Assembly (NCBI RefSeq): GCF_004025325.1
Contig: NZ_RSFE01000006.1
Coordinates: forward strand, 62,001 to 126,000
Direction: 5' to 3'
Length of the DNA stretch: 64,000 nucleotides
DNA from: Pseudidiomarina gelatinasegens
Lineage (GTDB): Bacteria > Pseudomonadota > Gammaproteobacteria > Enterobacterales > Alteromonadaceae
This document shows, one piece after another, positions 24,905 to 32,357 of the stretch. The notes below the pieces were generated by a model. That model searched no databases and had not been told where the DNA came from. It saw only the letters and a list, made by a program, of their open reading frames with translations. The position numbers and the translations under genes were made by a program. The stretch's first letter is position 1; each line of letters opens with the position of its first letter.

Positions 24905-25441
24905 ATGACAGCAACACAAGTTAAACAACAGCTTAGCTCACTACTGCCAGCATTGCGGCGTTTTGCTTTATCGCTGTGCGGTAACCTTGCCGATGCTGAT
25001 GACTTACTTCAGTCCACCGTCGAGCGCTTGCTAACACGGCCAATACCGGACGACGTTGAGCTTCTTGCTTGGGCTTTTAGAGTATGCCGCAACGCTTGGA
25101 TTGATGAACATCGCGCACGTAAAGTTCGTGAAAATGCGACGCAGCGTGAAGAATTGCAGCAAACGACCAGCCCAGACGATACCCAACGGGTGCATGATCA
25201 GATGGAGTTGCATGAAATAGATGCAGCATTAGCTGGACTGCCTGATGATCAGCGCGCTGCATTGGCACTCGTCGCAATTCAGGGCCTGAGTTATCGTCAA
25301 GCCGCTGACATTCTTGATGTGCCAACGGGAACGGTCATGAGCCGGCTGGCCCGCGCCCGCATTAAACTCGTTGAACTCTTGCAGCAGCCAAGCTCTTCAT
25401 CGAGCGATAACAGTTCAAAGGGAGCACCTTATGTTCATTGA
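24905..25441 (+). CDS. ECF-type RNA polymerase sigma factor
   Basis: This is an extracytoplasmic-function sigma factor. Region 2 spans about residues 15-70 (LPALRRFALSLCGNLADADDLLQSTVERLL, with the ADDLLQ core). Region 4 (about 105-160) contains LPDDQRAALALVAIQGLSYRQAADILDVPTGTVMSRLARAR. The 178-residue product lacks regions 1 and 3, as expected. I use ATG 24905; a TTG four codons earlier is possible, and neither has a strong ribosome site. The anti-sigma gene overlaps its 3' end by 11 nt, so the two are coupled. Probable regulon: itself, the S8 protease and the tetrad-repeat gene. Confidence 0.9.
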   Translation: MTATQVKQQLSSLLPALRRFALSLCGNLADADDLLQSTVERLLTRPIPDDVELLAWAFRVCRNAWIDEHRARKVRENATQREELQQTTSPDDTQRVHDQMELHEIDAALAGLPDDQRAALALVAIQGLSYRQAADILDVPTGTVMSRLARARIKLVELLQQPSSSSSDNSSKGAPYVH

Positions 25442-26141
25442 TGACGTTAAATTATCAGCTTTTCTCGACAATGAACTTGAACCCAATGAGGCTGAAGCCA
25501 TTCGACAGCAGCTGGAGCACGACGATGCTTTGGCAGAACGTTTGTCCGCATTAGCAATGGTTGATTTACAGGTTGGCGAGCGCTTAGACGCTCAGCTGCA
25601 ACAACCAATTCCAGCACGTATTTATGCGTTGCTTGAGGAACCTGCAGAAGCTACCAACGTCGTTTCAATGGGGCGTTGGCAACAGCTTCGCAATGCGTTG
25701 AAGGACCACGTAGCTATCGCCGCTGGCGTCGCGTTAATTGTCGGTTTCGGAGTCGGACAGTGGTTGCCTGGCTCCGTGCCCTCTGCCGTCAATCATGACG
25801 TGTCGTTAGCGCTTGAAACGCAACCAAGTGGCATGCCGTATCAGCTTGATGCGGATACCACACTAACGGCACAACTCACCTTTAAGGACGCGCAAGGCGA
25901 TTACTGCCGCCAATATCAGCTTGCCCGGGCCGAGCAAACCACCGTGGCCATACAGTGTCGTCGCAGTGAGGAATGGCACGAAGTTGCCAGTGTCAGTATG
26001 GTCACGCAAGCAAACAACGCCACATATCAAACGGCGTCAGGGCAACACGTACTTGACCCGTTACTTGACCAAATGATGCGCTCGGCGCCATTAACGCCGG
26101 CGCAGGAAAAAGAAAAACTTATGGCGGCTTGGAAAGACTAA
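25431..26141 (+). CDS. Membrane anti-sigma factor for the adjacent ECF sigma
   Basis: It is predicted to hold the ECF sigma at the inner membrane. The 236-residue product begins with an anti-sigma-type N-terminus (DVKLSAFLDNELEPNEAEAIRQQL) that lacks the Cys/His zinc ligands of ZAS domains. One transmembrane helix lies at about 94-112 and a periplasmic domain of about 120 residues follows. ATG 25431 has AAAGGGAGC upstream and overlaps the sigma gene end. The periplasmic domain presumably senses the envelope signal; how it is released cannot be told from sequence. Confidence 0.82.
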   Translation: MFIDDVKLSAFLDNELEPNEAEAIRQQLEHDDALAERLSALAMVDLQVGERLDAQLQQPIPARIYALLEEPAEATNVVSMGRWQQLRNALKDHVAIAAGVALIVGFGVGQWLPGSVPSAVNHDVSLALETQPSGMPYQLDADTTLTAQLTFKDAQGDYCRQYQLARAEQTTVAIQCRRSEEWHEVASVSMVTQANNATYQTASGQHVLDPLLDQMMRSAPLTPAQEKEKLMAAWKD

Positions 26142-26171
26142 AAAGCTGCATAAAAACGAAGGAGAACGACC

Positions 26172-26693
26172 ATGAAAACACTGAATGTTATGTTGTTCAC
26201 AGTATTGGCTCTGGTAATTTCTGGCTGCAGTTCACAGCCCGACTATCGCAAAGCAGAAGGCTCGGGCTACGGCTACCAAGAGACTAAAATTTCCGATACA
26301 CAATATCGTGTCAGCTTCAAAGCGCGCGGTACCGACAAAACCAAAGCCATGGATTATGCGTTACTCCGCGCTGCTGAAGTGACGTTAGAAAATGGGTATG
26401 ACTGGTTTGTGGTAACACACCGCGAAACGCTTGTTGATCGTGAACGGGTGCAACCAGACACCAGCTTAGGCTATACCAGCTCACGCGATATGGTCACCCG
26501 CTGTGGCTTAGTGACATGCACCACCACCAGTTATCCGCGCACCAGCATGAGTGCCGGTGTACACATTGGTGGTAATGAATCGAGCGAAATTCAAAGCATT
26601 TTAGAAGTTAAGCTCGGCAAAGGCATGCGCCCGGATACCGACTACAGCTTTAGCGCGCAGGAAGTAAAAGAGAACCTTAGCCCTAAAGAATAA
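26172..26693 (+). CDS. CC0125/CC1285-like lipoprotein
   Basis: This is a predicted lipoprotein of 173 residues with the lipobox VISGC (Cys19). The mature part contains GYGYQETKISDTQYRVSFKARG and the paired feature of a variable-length stretch followed by ALLRAAEVTLENGYDWFVV, which resembles the CC0125/CC1285 lipoprotein group. Function is unknown. Strong AAGGAGAACG lies upstream of the ATG. It starts 30 nt after the anti-sigma gene on the same strand, so it may be part of the sigma operon and regulon. Confidence 0.8.
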   Translation: MKTLNVMLFTVLALVISGCSSQPDYRKAEGSGYGYQETKISDTQYRVSFKARGTDKTKAMDYALLRAAEVTLENGYDWFVVTHRETLVDRERVQPDTSLGYTSSRDMVTRCGLVTCTTTSYPRTSMSAGVHIGGNESSEIQSILEVKLGKGMRPDTDYSFSAQEVKENLSPKE

Positions 26694-26708
26694 GTCGGCA
26701 ACGCAATA

Positions 26709-26735
26709 TACCCCTAGAGAGGGATCTCGGGGGTA
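26709..26735. repeat. Hairpin with inverted TACCCC / GGGGTA ends after the lipoprotein gene
   Basis: TACCCCT (26709-26715), GAGA (26717-26720), loop, TCTC (26725-26728) and GGGGGTA (26729-26735) can fold into a stem of about 10 bp. There is no T tract. The ends also match NarL heptamers (one perfect TACCCCT, one with a mismatch), so it could be a weak terminator or a regulator site for fnr. Confidence 0.4.
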
Positions 26736-26772
26736 CTCCATCAGCACAAGGTTAATTTATAAACGTAGTGCG

Positions 26773-26812
26773 TATACTGCATGCATCACATATCGATTTT
26801 GATCTGCATCAG
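26773..26812 (+). promoter_or_regulatory. fnr promoter -10 and FNR box (autoregulation)
   Basis: A -10 TATACT (26773-26778) is followed by TTGATCTGCATCAG (26799-26812), which matches the FNR consensus TTGAT-N4-ATCAA in 9 of 10 positions. The box would lie at about +14 to +27 relative to the predicted start, the position of a repressor site. It ends 9 bp before the fnr ATG. Confidence 0.65.
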
Positions 26813-26821
26813 GAAAACGTT

Positions 26822-27526
26822 ATGACGAACATGACCTCACACATTCATTGTCAAAATTGCAGCATGGCAGCGCTATGTTTGCCGTATCAACTCGACCAAG
26901 AGGGCATGGCGCGCTTAGATACGATTATTCAGCGTCACAAGCCGTTGCAAAAGCGTGACATCTTAGTTAACGCAGGTGCGCCATTAAAGTTCCTGTATGC
27001 CGTACGTAGCGGTTCGTTGAAGTCGTACACTATCGACGACAATGGCGTTGAACAAATCATCGACTTTCACCTTCCCGGCGACCTCATTGGTTTTGACGCA
27101 TTAGCCAACAGCGAACACCGCAGTTACACGCAAGCGCTAGAAACAGCGATGCTGTGTGAGATTCCAATCAGCGCATTGGATGACCTTGCTGAACAAATGC
27201 CCGGTCTGCGTCGGCAAATGTGGCGCTTAATGAGTGGCGAAATATTTTCCAGCAAACAATTGCTGGGCACACTCAACAATCGTTCCGCGCAGCAACGTCT
27301 TGCACAATTCCTCGTTACCTTAGCTGACCGCTTCAAGGAACGCGGATTATCAAACCGTTCGTACCGCTTAACCATGACCCGTGCCGATATCGGCAATTAT
27401 TTAGGGCTCTCGGTTGAAACCATTAGCCGTATCTTGTCGGCGCTGCAGCTCGAAGGTGTCATTGACGTACAAAACAAATTAGTTAATGTGCTTGAACCAA
27501 GCCGTTTGCGCGAACTGGCTCAATAA
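26822..27526 (+). CDS. fnr: Anaerobic global regulator FNR
   Basis: FNR is a CRP-family regulator whose oxygen-labile [4Fe-4S] cluster allows dimerisation and DNA binding without O2. The 234-residue product has cluster ligands Cys10, Cys13 and Cys19 (HCQNCSMAALC) and Cys112 (AMLCEIP). It also has a cyclic-nucleotide-like beta roll, the dimer helix MPGLRRQMWRLMSGEI, and an HTH with LGLSVETISRIL, whose ExxSR residues recognise TTGAT. ATG 26822 fits the family start. An FNR box overlaps the untranslated leader. The other anaerobic genes to the right carry similar boxes, which makes this the likely master switch of the island. Confidence 0.95.
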   Translation: MTNMTSHIHCQNCSMAALCLPYQLDQEGMARLDTIIQRHKPLQKRDILVNAGAPLKFLYAVRSGSLKSYTIDDNGVEQIIDFHLPGDLIGFDALANSEHRSYTQALETAMLCEIPISALDDLAEQMPGLRRQMWRLMSGEIFSSKQLLGTLNNRSAQQRLAQFLVTLADRFKERGLSNRSYRLTMTRADIGNYLGLSVETISRILSALQLEGVIDVQNKLVNVLEPSRLRELAQ

Positions 27527-27535
27527 TTGAGCCAG
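27515..27535. repeat. Perfect hairpin spanning the fnr stop codon
   Basis: CTGGCTCAA and TTGAGCCAG flank TAA, the fnr stop codon, in a 9-bp perfect stem with a 3-nt loop. No T tract follows on either strand, so intrinsic termination is doubtful; RNA 3'-end stabilisation is an alternative. Confidence 0.5.
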
Positions 27536-27554
27536 ATTCGCTAATCTGCGTCAC

Positions 27555-28091
27555 TTACTGACAACCGCCACAGCAATGTCCGTTACCATGCCCTTTGCTG
27601 GCTTGTTCTTGCTGTTTAAACAATACGGCGTTTTCTAGTGCGATGTGCTGATGCAGGTCGCTAACAAACTCGTTAATGCCTTCATACAGCATAATCCAAC
27701 TGCCACAAGCGCCACGCGGTGCGTTGCATTGATTGGTCAATTCCAATAACTGTGCAACCATCTGCTCATGTTGGTCGTGCTCTTCTTCCATAACCGCTAT
27801 TGGGCCCTTTGGAAAAATGTCACCGGCCAACATTGGGAACAGAATTTGTTCTTCTTTCATCATGTGACTTTCTAATTCTTGATACATTGCTTGCAAATGC
27901 TCGGCCAACCCAGCTGGGCATTCGTCATGATCGTTGTGTACGTCTTCAATTTTACGAGCCAGATTAATCAGATTTGGTAACTGAGCACGATGTTTTTCGT
28001 GAAAATGCTCAATAACAAACTCGGTCAGTGCTTTCTTTGGCATTGCCTGATAAACCGCCAATGCTTCATCATGAATAGTATGGGTGGTCAT
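27555..28091 (-). CDS. norA: Hemerythrin-domain NO-responsive protein, NorA/YtfE-like
   Basis: This is a di-iron hemerythrin-like protein of 178 residues. The His/Glu ligand pattern of the four-helix bundle is visible in IEHFHEKHRAQLP, ESHMMKEEQILFPML, EEEHDQHEQM and DLHQHIALENAVLF. The tail HGNGHCCGGCQ is Cys-rich. It lacks the separate ScdA N-terminal domain of E. coli YtfE and resembles Ralstonia NorA in context: divergent from norR with a sigma54 promoter and NorR sites. Role: NO binding or repair of nitrosylated iron centres. ATG 28091 follows GGAG by 7 nt; an in-frame GTG two codons earlier is too close to it. Confidence 0.85.
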   Translation of the reverse strand: MTTHTIHDEALAVYQAMPKKALTEFVIEHFHEKHRAQLPNLINLARKIEDVHNDHDECPAGLAEHLQAMYQELESHMMKEEQILFPMLAGDIFPKGPIAVMEEEHDQHEQMVAQLLELTNQCNAPRGACGSWIMLYEGINEFVSDLHQHIALENAVLFKQQEQASKGHGNGHCCGGCQ

Positions 28092-28143
28092 GGTCACTCT
28101 CCTAAAATGGGTGATATAAATAGCTTGAACACCTCGTAACTAC

Positions 28144-28159
28144 TGCAAATTAGATGCCA
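28144..28159 (-). promoter_or_regulatory. Sigma54 promoter of norA
   Basis: On the minus strand TGGCATCTAATTTGCA has GG and GC separated by exactly 10 nt, matching the -24/-12 rule (consensus TGGCACG-N4-TTGCW). The transcript would start near 28133, about 42 nt before the norA ATG. Confidence 0.8.
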
Positions 28160-28163
28160 AAAC

Positions 28164-28185
28164 TACCCACTTTGATTTATATCGA
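28164..28185. promoter_or_regulatory. FNR box with adjacent NarL-like heptamer (norA/norR)
   Basis: TTGATTTATATCGA (28172-28185) matches the FNR consensus in 9 of 10 positions. Just beside it TACCCAC (28164-28170) matches the NarL heptamer TACYYMT except for the last base. They lie between the NorR sites and the norA sigma54 promoter, so they may control norR expression or modulate norA. Confidence 0.6.
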
Positions 28186-28200
28186 GTTTTTGGTCGGGAT

Positions 28201-28256
28201 GGTAAATTAAACCCATATTTAATCGGGTCATTAGGCCCTAAAGGGTTGTTTATACC
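28201..28256. promoter_or_regulatory. Three NorR-type sites (GGT-N7-ACC) upstream of norA
   Basis: Perfect GGT-N7-ACC sites lie at 28201-28213 and 28244-28256, with a one-mismatch site at 28226-28238 (GGT-N7-CCC). From far to near relative to the norA promoter, the start-to-start distances are 18 and 25 bp. The distal site abuts the norR ATG, which would allow autoregulation. This is the site type described for Ralstonia eutropha NorR. Confidence 0.8.
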
Positions 28257-29813
28257 ATGCAAGATGTCACGTTACTCGAAACGCTTATTGCTGATTTAGT
28301 GACCGATTTGCCGGCTGTAATTCGGCTGGAAAAGTTGGTTAAAACACTGCGTGCCCATTTTAACTGTGGCGCTGTGGTTATTCTGAAACACGATCAAGAC
28401 ATGCTGCGACCGATTGCGAGCACGGGGCTGCGACGTGAGGCCTTGGGGCGGCGATTCTTGGTACAGCAACACCCACGTTTGGCACGCATTCTAAGCAATC
28501 GCGAAACTGTTCGCTTTGAGCCGGACAGTGCGCTTCCCGATCCCTATGATGGCCTTATTGAAGATAGTCCTGACGGCCACCTTGCCGTGCATGACTGCAT
28601 GGGAATTAGTTTACATATTGAGGGCAAGATATGGGGCGTGCTAACACTGGATGCTCTAGACCCTGGTACCTTTGATGCGCAAACCATGCAAGCTTTGCAA
28701 CGGGCTAGCTTACTGGTTGAAGCTGCTATTCGTATGGGCTTAATCGAACAGAACATTCGTGCGCTTCGCAACAATCGTCGCGATAGTGAGTATTCACTGA
28801 CAAGCAATGGCACCGACAGCCAAGATATTATCGGTCACAGTGCAGCGCTGACAGCCGTGCTGCAAGAACTAGACGTTGTAGCCGGCTCTGATCTACCCGT
28901 TTTATTACTTGGCGAAACGGGTGTTGGTAAAGAACTTTTCGCACGCCAACTGCACCGCTTGTCGCCACGCAGTAGCAAACCTATGGTGTATGTGAATTGC
29001 GCCGCACTGCCCGAAACACTCGCGGAAAGCGAATTGTTTGGTCATACCCGAGGCGCATATTCTGGTGCTACAGGTGAGCGCGCGGGAAGATTTGACAGTG
29101 CGGATGGTGGCACTATTTTCCTTGATGAAGTGGGTGAGTTACCACTGTCCATTCAAGCAAAGCTACTGCGCGTATTGCAGAACGGAGAAATTCAACGACT
29201 GGGCAGTGATAAATCACACACGGTAAATGTTCGTATCGTCGCCGCGACCAACCGCGATTTGAAACAACAAATTAAGTCCGGCGATTTCCGCGCAGATTTG
29301 TATCACCGCTTATCTGTTTATCCGTTACCGATTCCGCCGCTGCGTGACCGGCAAGATGATATTGCCGTGCTGGCCGGCCACTTTTTAGAGCTCAACCGAG
29401 CCCGTCTTGGCGTGCGAGCGCTGCGTTTATCAGCCGCAGCCGAACAGGCCTTGCACCGCTATGACTGGCCTGGTAACGTCCGCGAACTCGAGCACACTAT
29501 CAGTCGTGCTGCCATAAAAGCGCTAAGTTTAGGAGCTCGGCGGGATGATATCGTCAGCATTGAAGCCGAGCTGCTCGACTTACCAAACGCAGTGGTCCAG
29601 ACCGTTTCAACTCAAGACTTGCCTTTACCACGCGTGACAGGAACACTTGAGGCAGGTTCGCTGAACCTGAAAAATGCGATTCAAACGGTGCAACGTGAAC
29701 TCATTCAGCAAGCACTTGAGCAAACAGACTATAAATGGACGCAAGCAGCTCGTATACTGGACCTTGACCCGAGTAACTTGCATAAACTCGCAGGTCGCTT
29801 AGGGCTCAAGTAA
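28257..29813 (+). CDS. norR: NO-responsive sigma54-dependent activator NorR
   Basis: NorR binds NO through a non-heme iron in its N-terminal GAF domain and then activates sigma54 promoters. The 518-residue protein has GAF (about 20-165), AAA+ with Walker A GETGVGKE (about 221), the sigma54 loop GAYSGA at 266-271 (canonical GAFTGA), Walker B GGTIFLDEVGEL, and a C-terminal Fis-type HTH (QAARILDLDPSNLHKLAGRLGLK). It is divergent from norA across a region holding three NorR sites. Its second target is likely norB at 38205, which has the same promoter design. AAGGG at 28241 is the probable ribosome site. Confidence 0.92.
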   Translation: MQDVTLLETLIADLVTDLPAVIRLEKLVKTLRAHFNCGAVVILKHDQDMLRPIASTGLRREALGRRFLVQQHPRLARILSNRETVRFEPDSALPDPYDGLIEDSPDGHLAVHDCMGISLHIEGKIWGVLTLDALDPGTFDAQTMQALQRASLLVEAAIRMGLIEQNIRALRNNRRDSEYSLTSNGTDSQDIIGHSAALTAVLQELDVVAGSDLPVLLLGETGVGKELFARQLHRLSPRSSKPMVYVNCAALPETLAESELFGHTRGAYSGATGERAGRFDSADGGTIFLDEVGELPLSIQAKLLRVLQNGEIQRLGSDKSHTVNVRIVAATNRDLKQQIKSGDFRADLYHRLSVYPLPIPPLRDRQDDIAVLAGHFLELNRARLGVRALRLSAAAEQALHRYDWPGNVRELEHTISRAAIKALSLGARRDDIVSIEAELLDLPNAVVQTVSTQDLPLPRVTGTLEAGSLNLKNAIQTVQRELIQQALEQTDYKWTQAARILDLDPSNLHKLAGRLGLK

Positions 29814-29857
29814 ATGTCTCCACTGTTGGCATAACTTTCAAGCGAGCTGAATCTGGC

Positions 29858-30262
29858 ATGACTGTAATCCTGCGCATCATTATATGGCGCACTATCGCTA
29901 TTTTATCATTGCTTCTGGGGTTTATTGGGCTACTGTTGCCGATAATGCCTACGGTGCCGTTTTTACTGGTAGCCGCTTGGGCTGGCGGCAAAGGCTGGCC
30001 GGTATTGGAGCAAAAACTGCTGGAACACCCCAAGTACGGCCCTCAGATTATCGCCTGGCGTGAATACGGTGTGGTGAAGCGGCAACCCAAAGTGATTGCC
30101 AGCATTATGATGGCTGGCAGTTCTATCATGCTGACTTTCAGCCCTGTGCACATCGCCTTAAAACTTGGCGTTATTGGCACGATGGCAACGGTTGCGGTAT
30201 GGCTATGGCTGCGCCCAGAAGCTGCACCCACAAAACCACCCGCAACCGAATCGAACGATTAG
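29858..30262 (+). CDS. ybaN: DUF454 inner-membrane protein, YbaN-like
   Basis: This is a 134-residue protein with the DUF454 signature: an N-terminal helix followed by GFIGLLLPIMPTVPFLLVAAWA, then HPKYGPQIIAWREYGVV and two further helices. Function is unknown in the family. It lies 44 bp after norR on the same strand and converges with nnrS, overlapping its 3' end by 4 nt. Similar proteins are often near heme, nitrite or nitric-oxide genes, but no role is established here. Confidence 0.85.
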   Translation: MTVILRIIIWRTIAILSLLLGFIGLLLPIMPTVPFLLVAAWAGGKGWPVLEQKLLEHPKYGPQIIAWREYGVVKRQPKVIASIMMAGSSIMLTFSPVHIALKLGVIGTMATVAVWLWLRPEAAPTKPPATESND

Positions 30263-31464
30263 CCCGGACGCCCGTCTGGTCGTGGGGTAATTAAGATAGG
30301 CAAATACACCACAACATAAATCAAATACGCCAGAATCCACGCGGCGGCACTAAACATAAACCATGACATGCTGAATTCAGGCACCAGCCAGGTTAATAGA
30401 ACCCGCGAAAGTGCCGCAACGGCCACCAACAAAAACGCCAATGACATAATTGCTTTCGGCTGCAGCGGTCGCCCACTGTGCCCTAAGGATACGCGGGCAA
30501 TCATCGCCAAAATCATATTGCCCATCGCACCGGCGGTAATCGCATGCAGCGCAATGGAGTTGCTGATATTAAAGCCCAGTTCGCGCAGCGCGAATAGCGC
30601 CAAACCCAATGGAATAAACCAATACGCGATATGCAACGACCACAGCAGCGGAACGCGCAGCGTAATCCAAATGCGCCAGCGCAAACAGCGAACACCCAAA
30701 GCAACTGCGCTGATGGCGTAAATCGCGGCCATGACGACGTCAGGTAATTGCGCACTGAACAACGTGATATTCAAAATGAAGACTAACCACAGGCTGCCCA
30801 AGCCAATTCGGTCAAGCCATACGATAGGCTCAGCTTTGGTGGTCATGGTGCCATTGGCGGTAAACATTGGAATAACGCGGCCACCAACAATTGCCATCAA
30901 TAACGCCAACAGCCAAACGGCATTCTGACTACCGAGCTGTTGAATATCAAAGCGCTCGCTAACCAAACCGTAGTGCATCAAAGCATTACAAAAGGTCAGT
31001 AGAAATAACACCGGTACGAAAAACAGATTGCGCTGTTGCTTTACTTTTATCAGTGGCACCGCGAGTAAAATCGCAGACAGAGGCAGAAACAGTAAATCAA
31101 TGCCCGCAACCAGCCAAGCTGGTAGATTGGCCCCAAACAGAAATGCCAAGCGCCCCAATAACCACACCGTGGTAAGAATACCCAACGCGCGACCATGGGT
31201 GGCGCGCATACCTGTCCAGTTCTGCACCGCGGTTAACAAGAAGCCCACTACGATGGCGGCGACAAAGCCAAAGATCATCTCGTGTGCATGCCAGACCAAC
31301 ACATTGCCGTACACTGGCAGCGAAATGGTACCTGCTAGTGCTAGAATCCAGAGCAACATGGCAATGGCGCTAAAGCTGGCACCGAGCAAAAACATGGGGC
31401 GAAAGGCTTGGCGTAGTAGCGGCCACATTTTTTGTTCGACCTGAAGATCGGTAATTTGTAGCAT
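30259..31464 (-). CDS. nnrS: NnrS family heme-copper membrane protein
   Basis: This is a polytopic (about 12 helices) membrane protein of the NnrS family, known to protect metabolism during nitrosative stress. The 401-residue chain shows the conserved RQAFRPMFLLGASFSAIAM start, VLVWHAHEMIFGFV with candidate metal-binding His residues, and ALHAITAGAMGNMILAMIARVSLGHSGRPL. It follows ubiV by 12 nt, so it appears to be the third gene of a ubiU-ubiV-nnrS operon. That association joins anaerobic quinone synthesis and NO protection. Confidence 0.92.
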   Translation of the reverse strand: MLQITDLQVEQKMWPLLRQAFRPMFLLGASFSAIAMLLWILALAGTISLPVYGNVLVWHAHEMIFGFVAAIVVGFLLTAVQNWTGMRATHGRALGILTTVWLLGRLAFLFGANLPAWLVAGIDLLFLPLSAILLAVPLIKVKQQRNLFFVPVLFLLTFCNALMHYGLVSERFDIQQLGSQNAVWLLALLMAIVGGRVIPMFTANGTMTTKAEPIVWLDRIGLGSLWLVFILNITLFSAQLPDVVMAAIYAISAVALGVRCLRWRIWITLRVPLLWSLHIAYWFIPLGLALFALRELGFNISNSIALHAITAGAMGNMILAMIARVSLGHSGRPLQPKAIMSLAFLLVAVAALSRVLLTWLVPEFSMSWFMFSAAAWILAYLIYVVVYLPILITPRPDGRPG

Positions 31465-31476
31465 GATGAATCCTTT

Positions 31477-32355
31477 TTAGTCGAGCTGTTGAACCAAGCC
31501 AGCTAATGCCAGCCAATAGCCGTTGCTATCGTTCTTTTCGAGTTTTTGTGGTTGATTTCCCGTAGTATTGGCACGGAACTTTTCCAACCAATCAAAAGTT
31601 CCGGTCAGCTGCGGGCTTAGTCGCACTACGTCAACCAGTCCGGCCATATTGGGCAACTGGTTAATCAGGTTGTAGCGGCTTCCCGACTGGGTTTGGATGC
31701 CGTTCAAAATAAACACCTGTTGCCCTTCTTGGCTCTCCACCGGGCGCCCTTCCGGATAGTTGATACACACCAATTCACACTGGTCTTTGGGGCGATTTTC
31801 AGAACGTGCGGTGAAACACCGCCCGGACCACGCAAGCGGCATATGCCCCAGGGCAAATACTTCCACTTCAAAGCAGTCGCGCACATCGTGCACCATCGGC
31901 TGCTGAAGCAGCTTCGCCAGCCATTCACGCGACAGCTCGACTGGCATCACCCAACGGCTCATTCCTAAACTCATTAATTTTCGCAGTGTATGGTGGTTGT
32001 AGCAGTTAATTGCAGGCCCTGCAACGAAGGGTAATTTTTGCTCCTGCAAATATGGAATCGCGCCCACGTCATTAGCTTCAACCAGAAAATCGCCATTGTC
32101 ACAATATTTGCGCAGCTCACGTAACTCAGATGGCGCCTCTAACAGGGTCATAGTCGACAGACACACTTGTTTACCCGCCTCACGCAACATATGGGCTATC
32201 GCCATATAATCTTCAAACTTCAGTTCACGGCGTTTGCTGCATACGGTTTCGCCGAGGTAAACAATATCTACCGCTGAGTCTGCGGCTTGCTTATAGAAGT
32301 TTTCGACCACTTGTTTCGGCCAAAAATATTGAATTGCTCCTAGAGAAAATTTCAT
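31477..32355 (-). CDS. ubiV: O2-independent ubiquinone hydroxylation protein UbiV
   Basis: UbiV is a U32-peptidase-like [4Fe-4S] protein that works as a complex with UbiU in O2-independent hydroxylation of the ubiquinone ring, with prephenate as oxygen donor in E. coli. The 292-residue product begins MKFSLGAIQYFWPK. The four candidate cluster cysteines are in ETVCSKRRE and GRCFTARSENRPKDQCELVC. ATG 32355 has GGAAG upstream and lies 2 nt after the ubiU stop. No protease catalytic centre is evident, as expected. Confidence 0.93.
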   Translation of the reverse strand: MKFSLGAIQYFWPKQVVENFYKQAADSAVDIVYLGETVCSKRRELKFEDYMAIAHMLREAGKQVCLSTMTLLEAPSELRELRKYCDNGDFLVEANDVGAIPYLQEQKLPFVAGPAINCYNHHTLRKLMSLGMSRWVMPVELSREWLAKLLQQPMVHDVRDCFEVEVFALGHMPLAWSGRCFTARSENRPKDQCELVCINYPEGRPVESQEGQQVFILNGIQTQSGSRYNLINQLPNMAGLVDVVRLSPQLTGTFDWLEKFRANTTGNQPQKLEKNDSNGYWLALAGLVQQLD

Positions 32356-32357
32356 AG

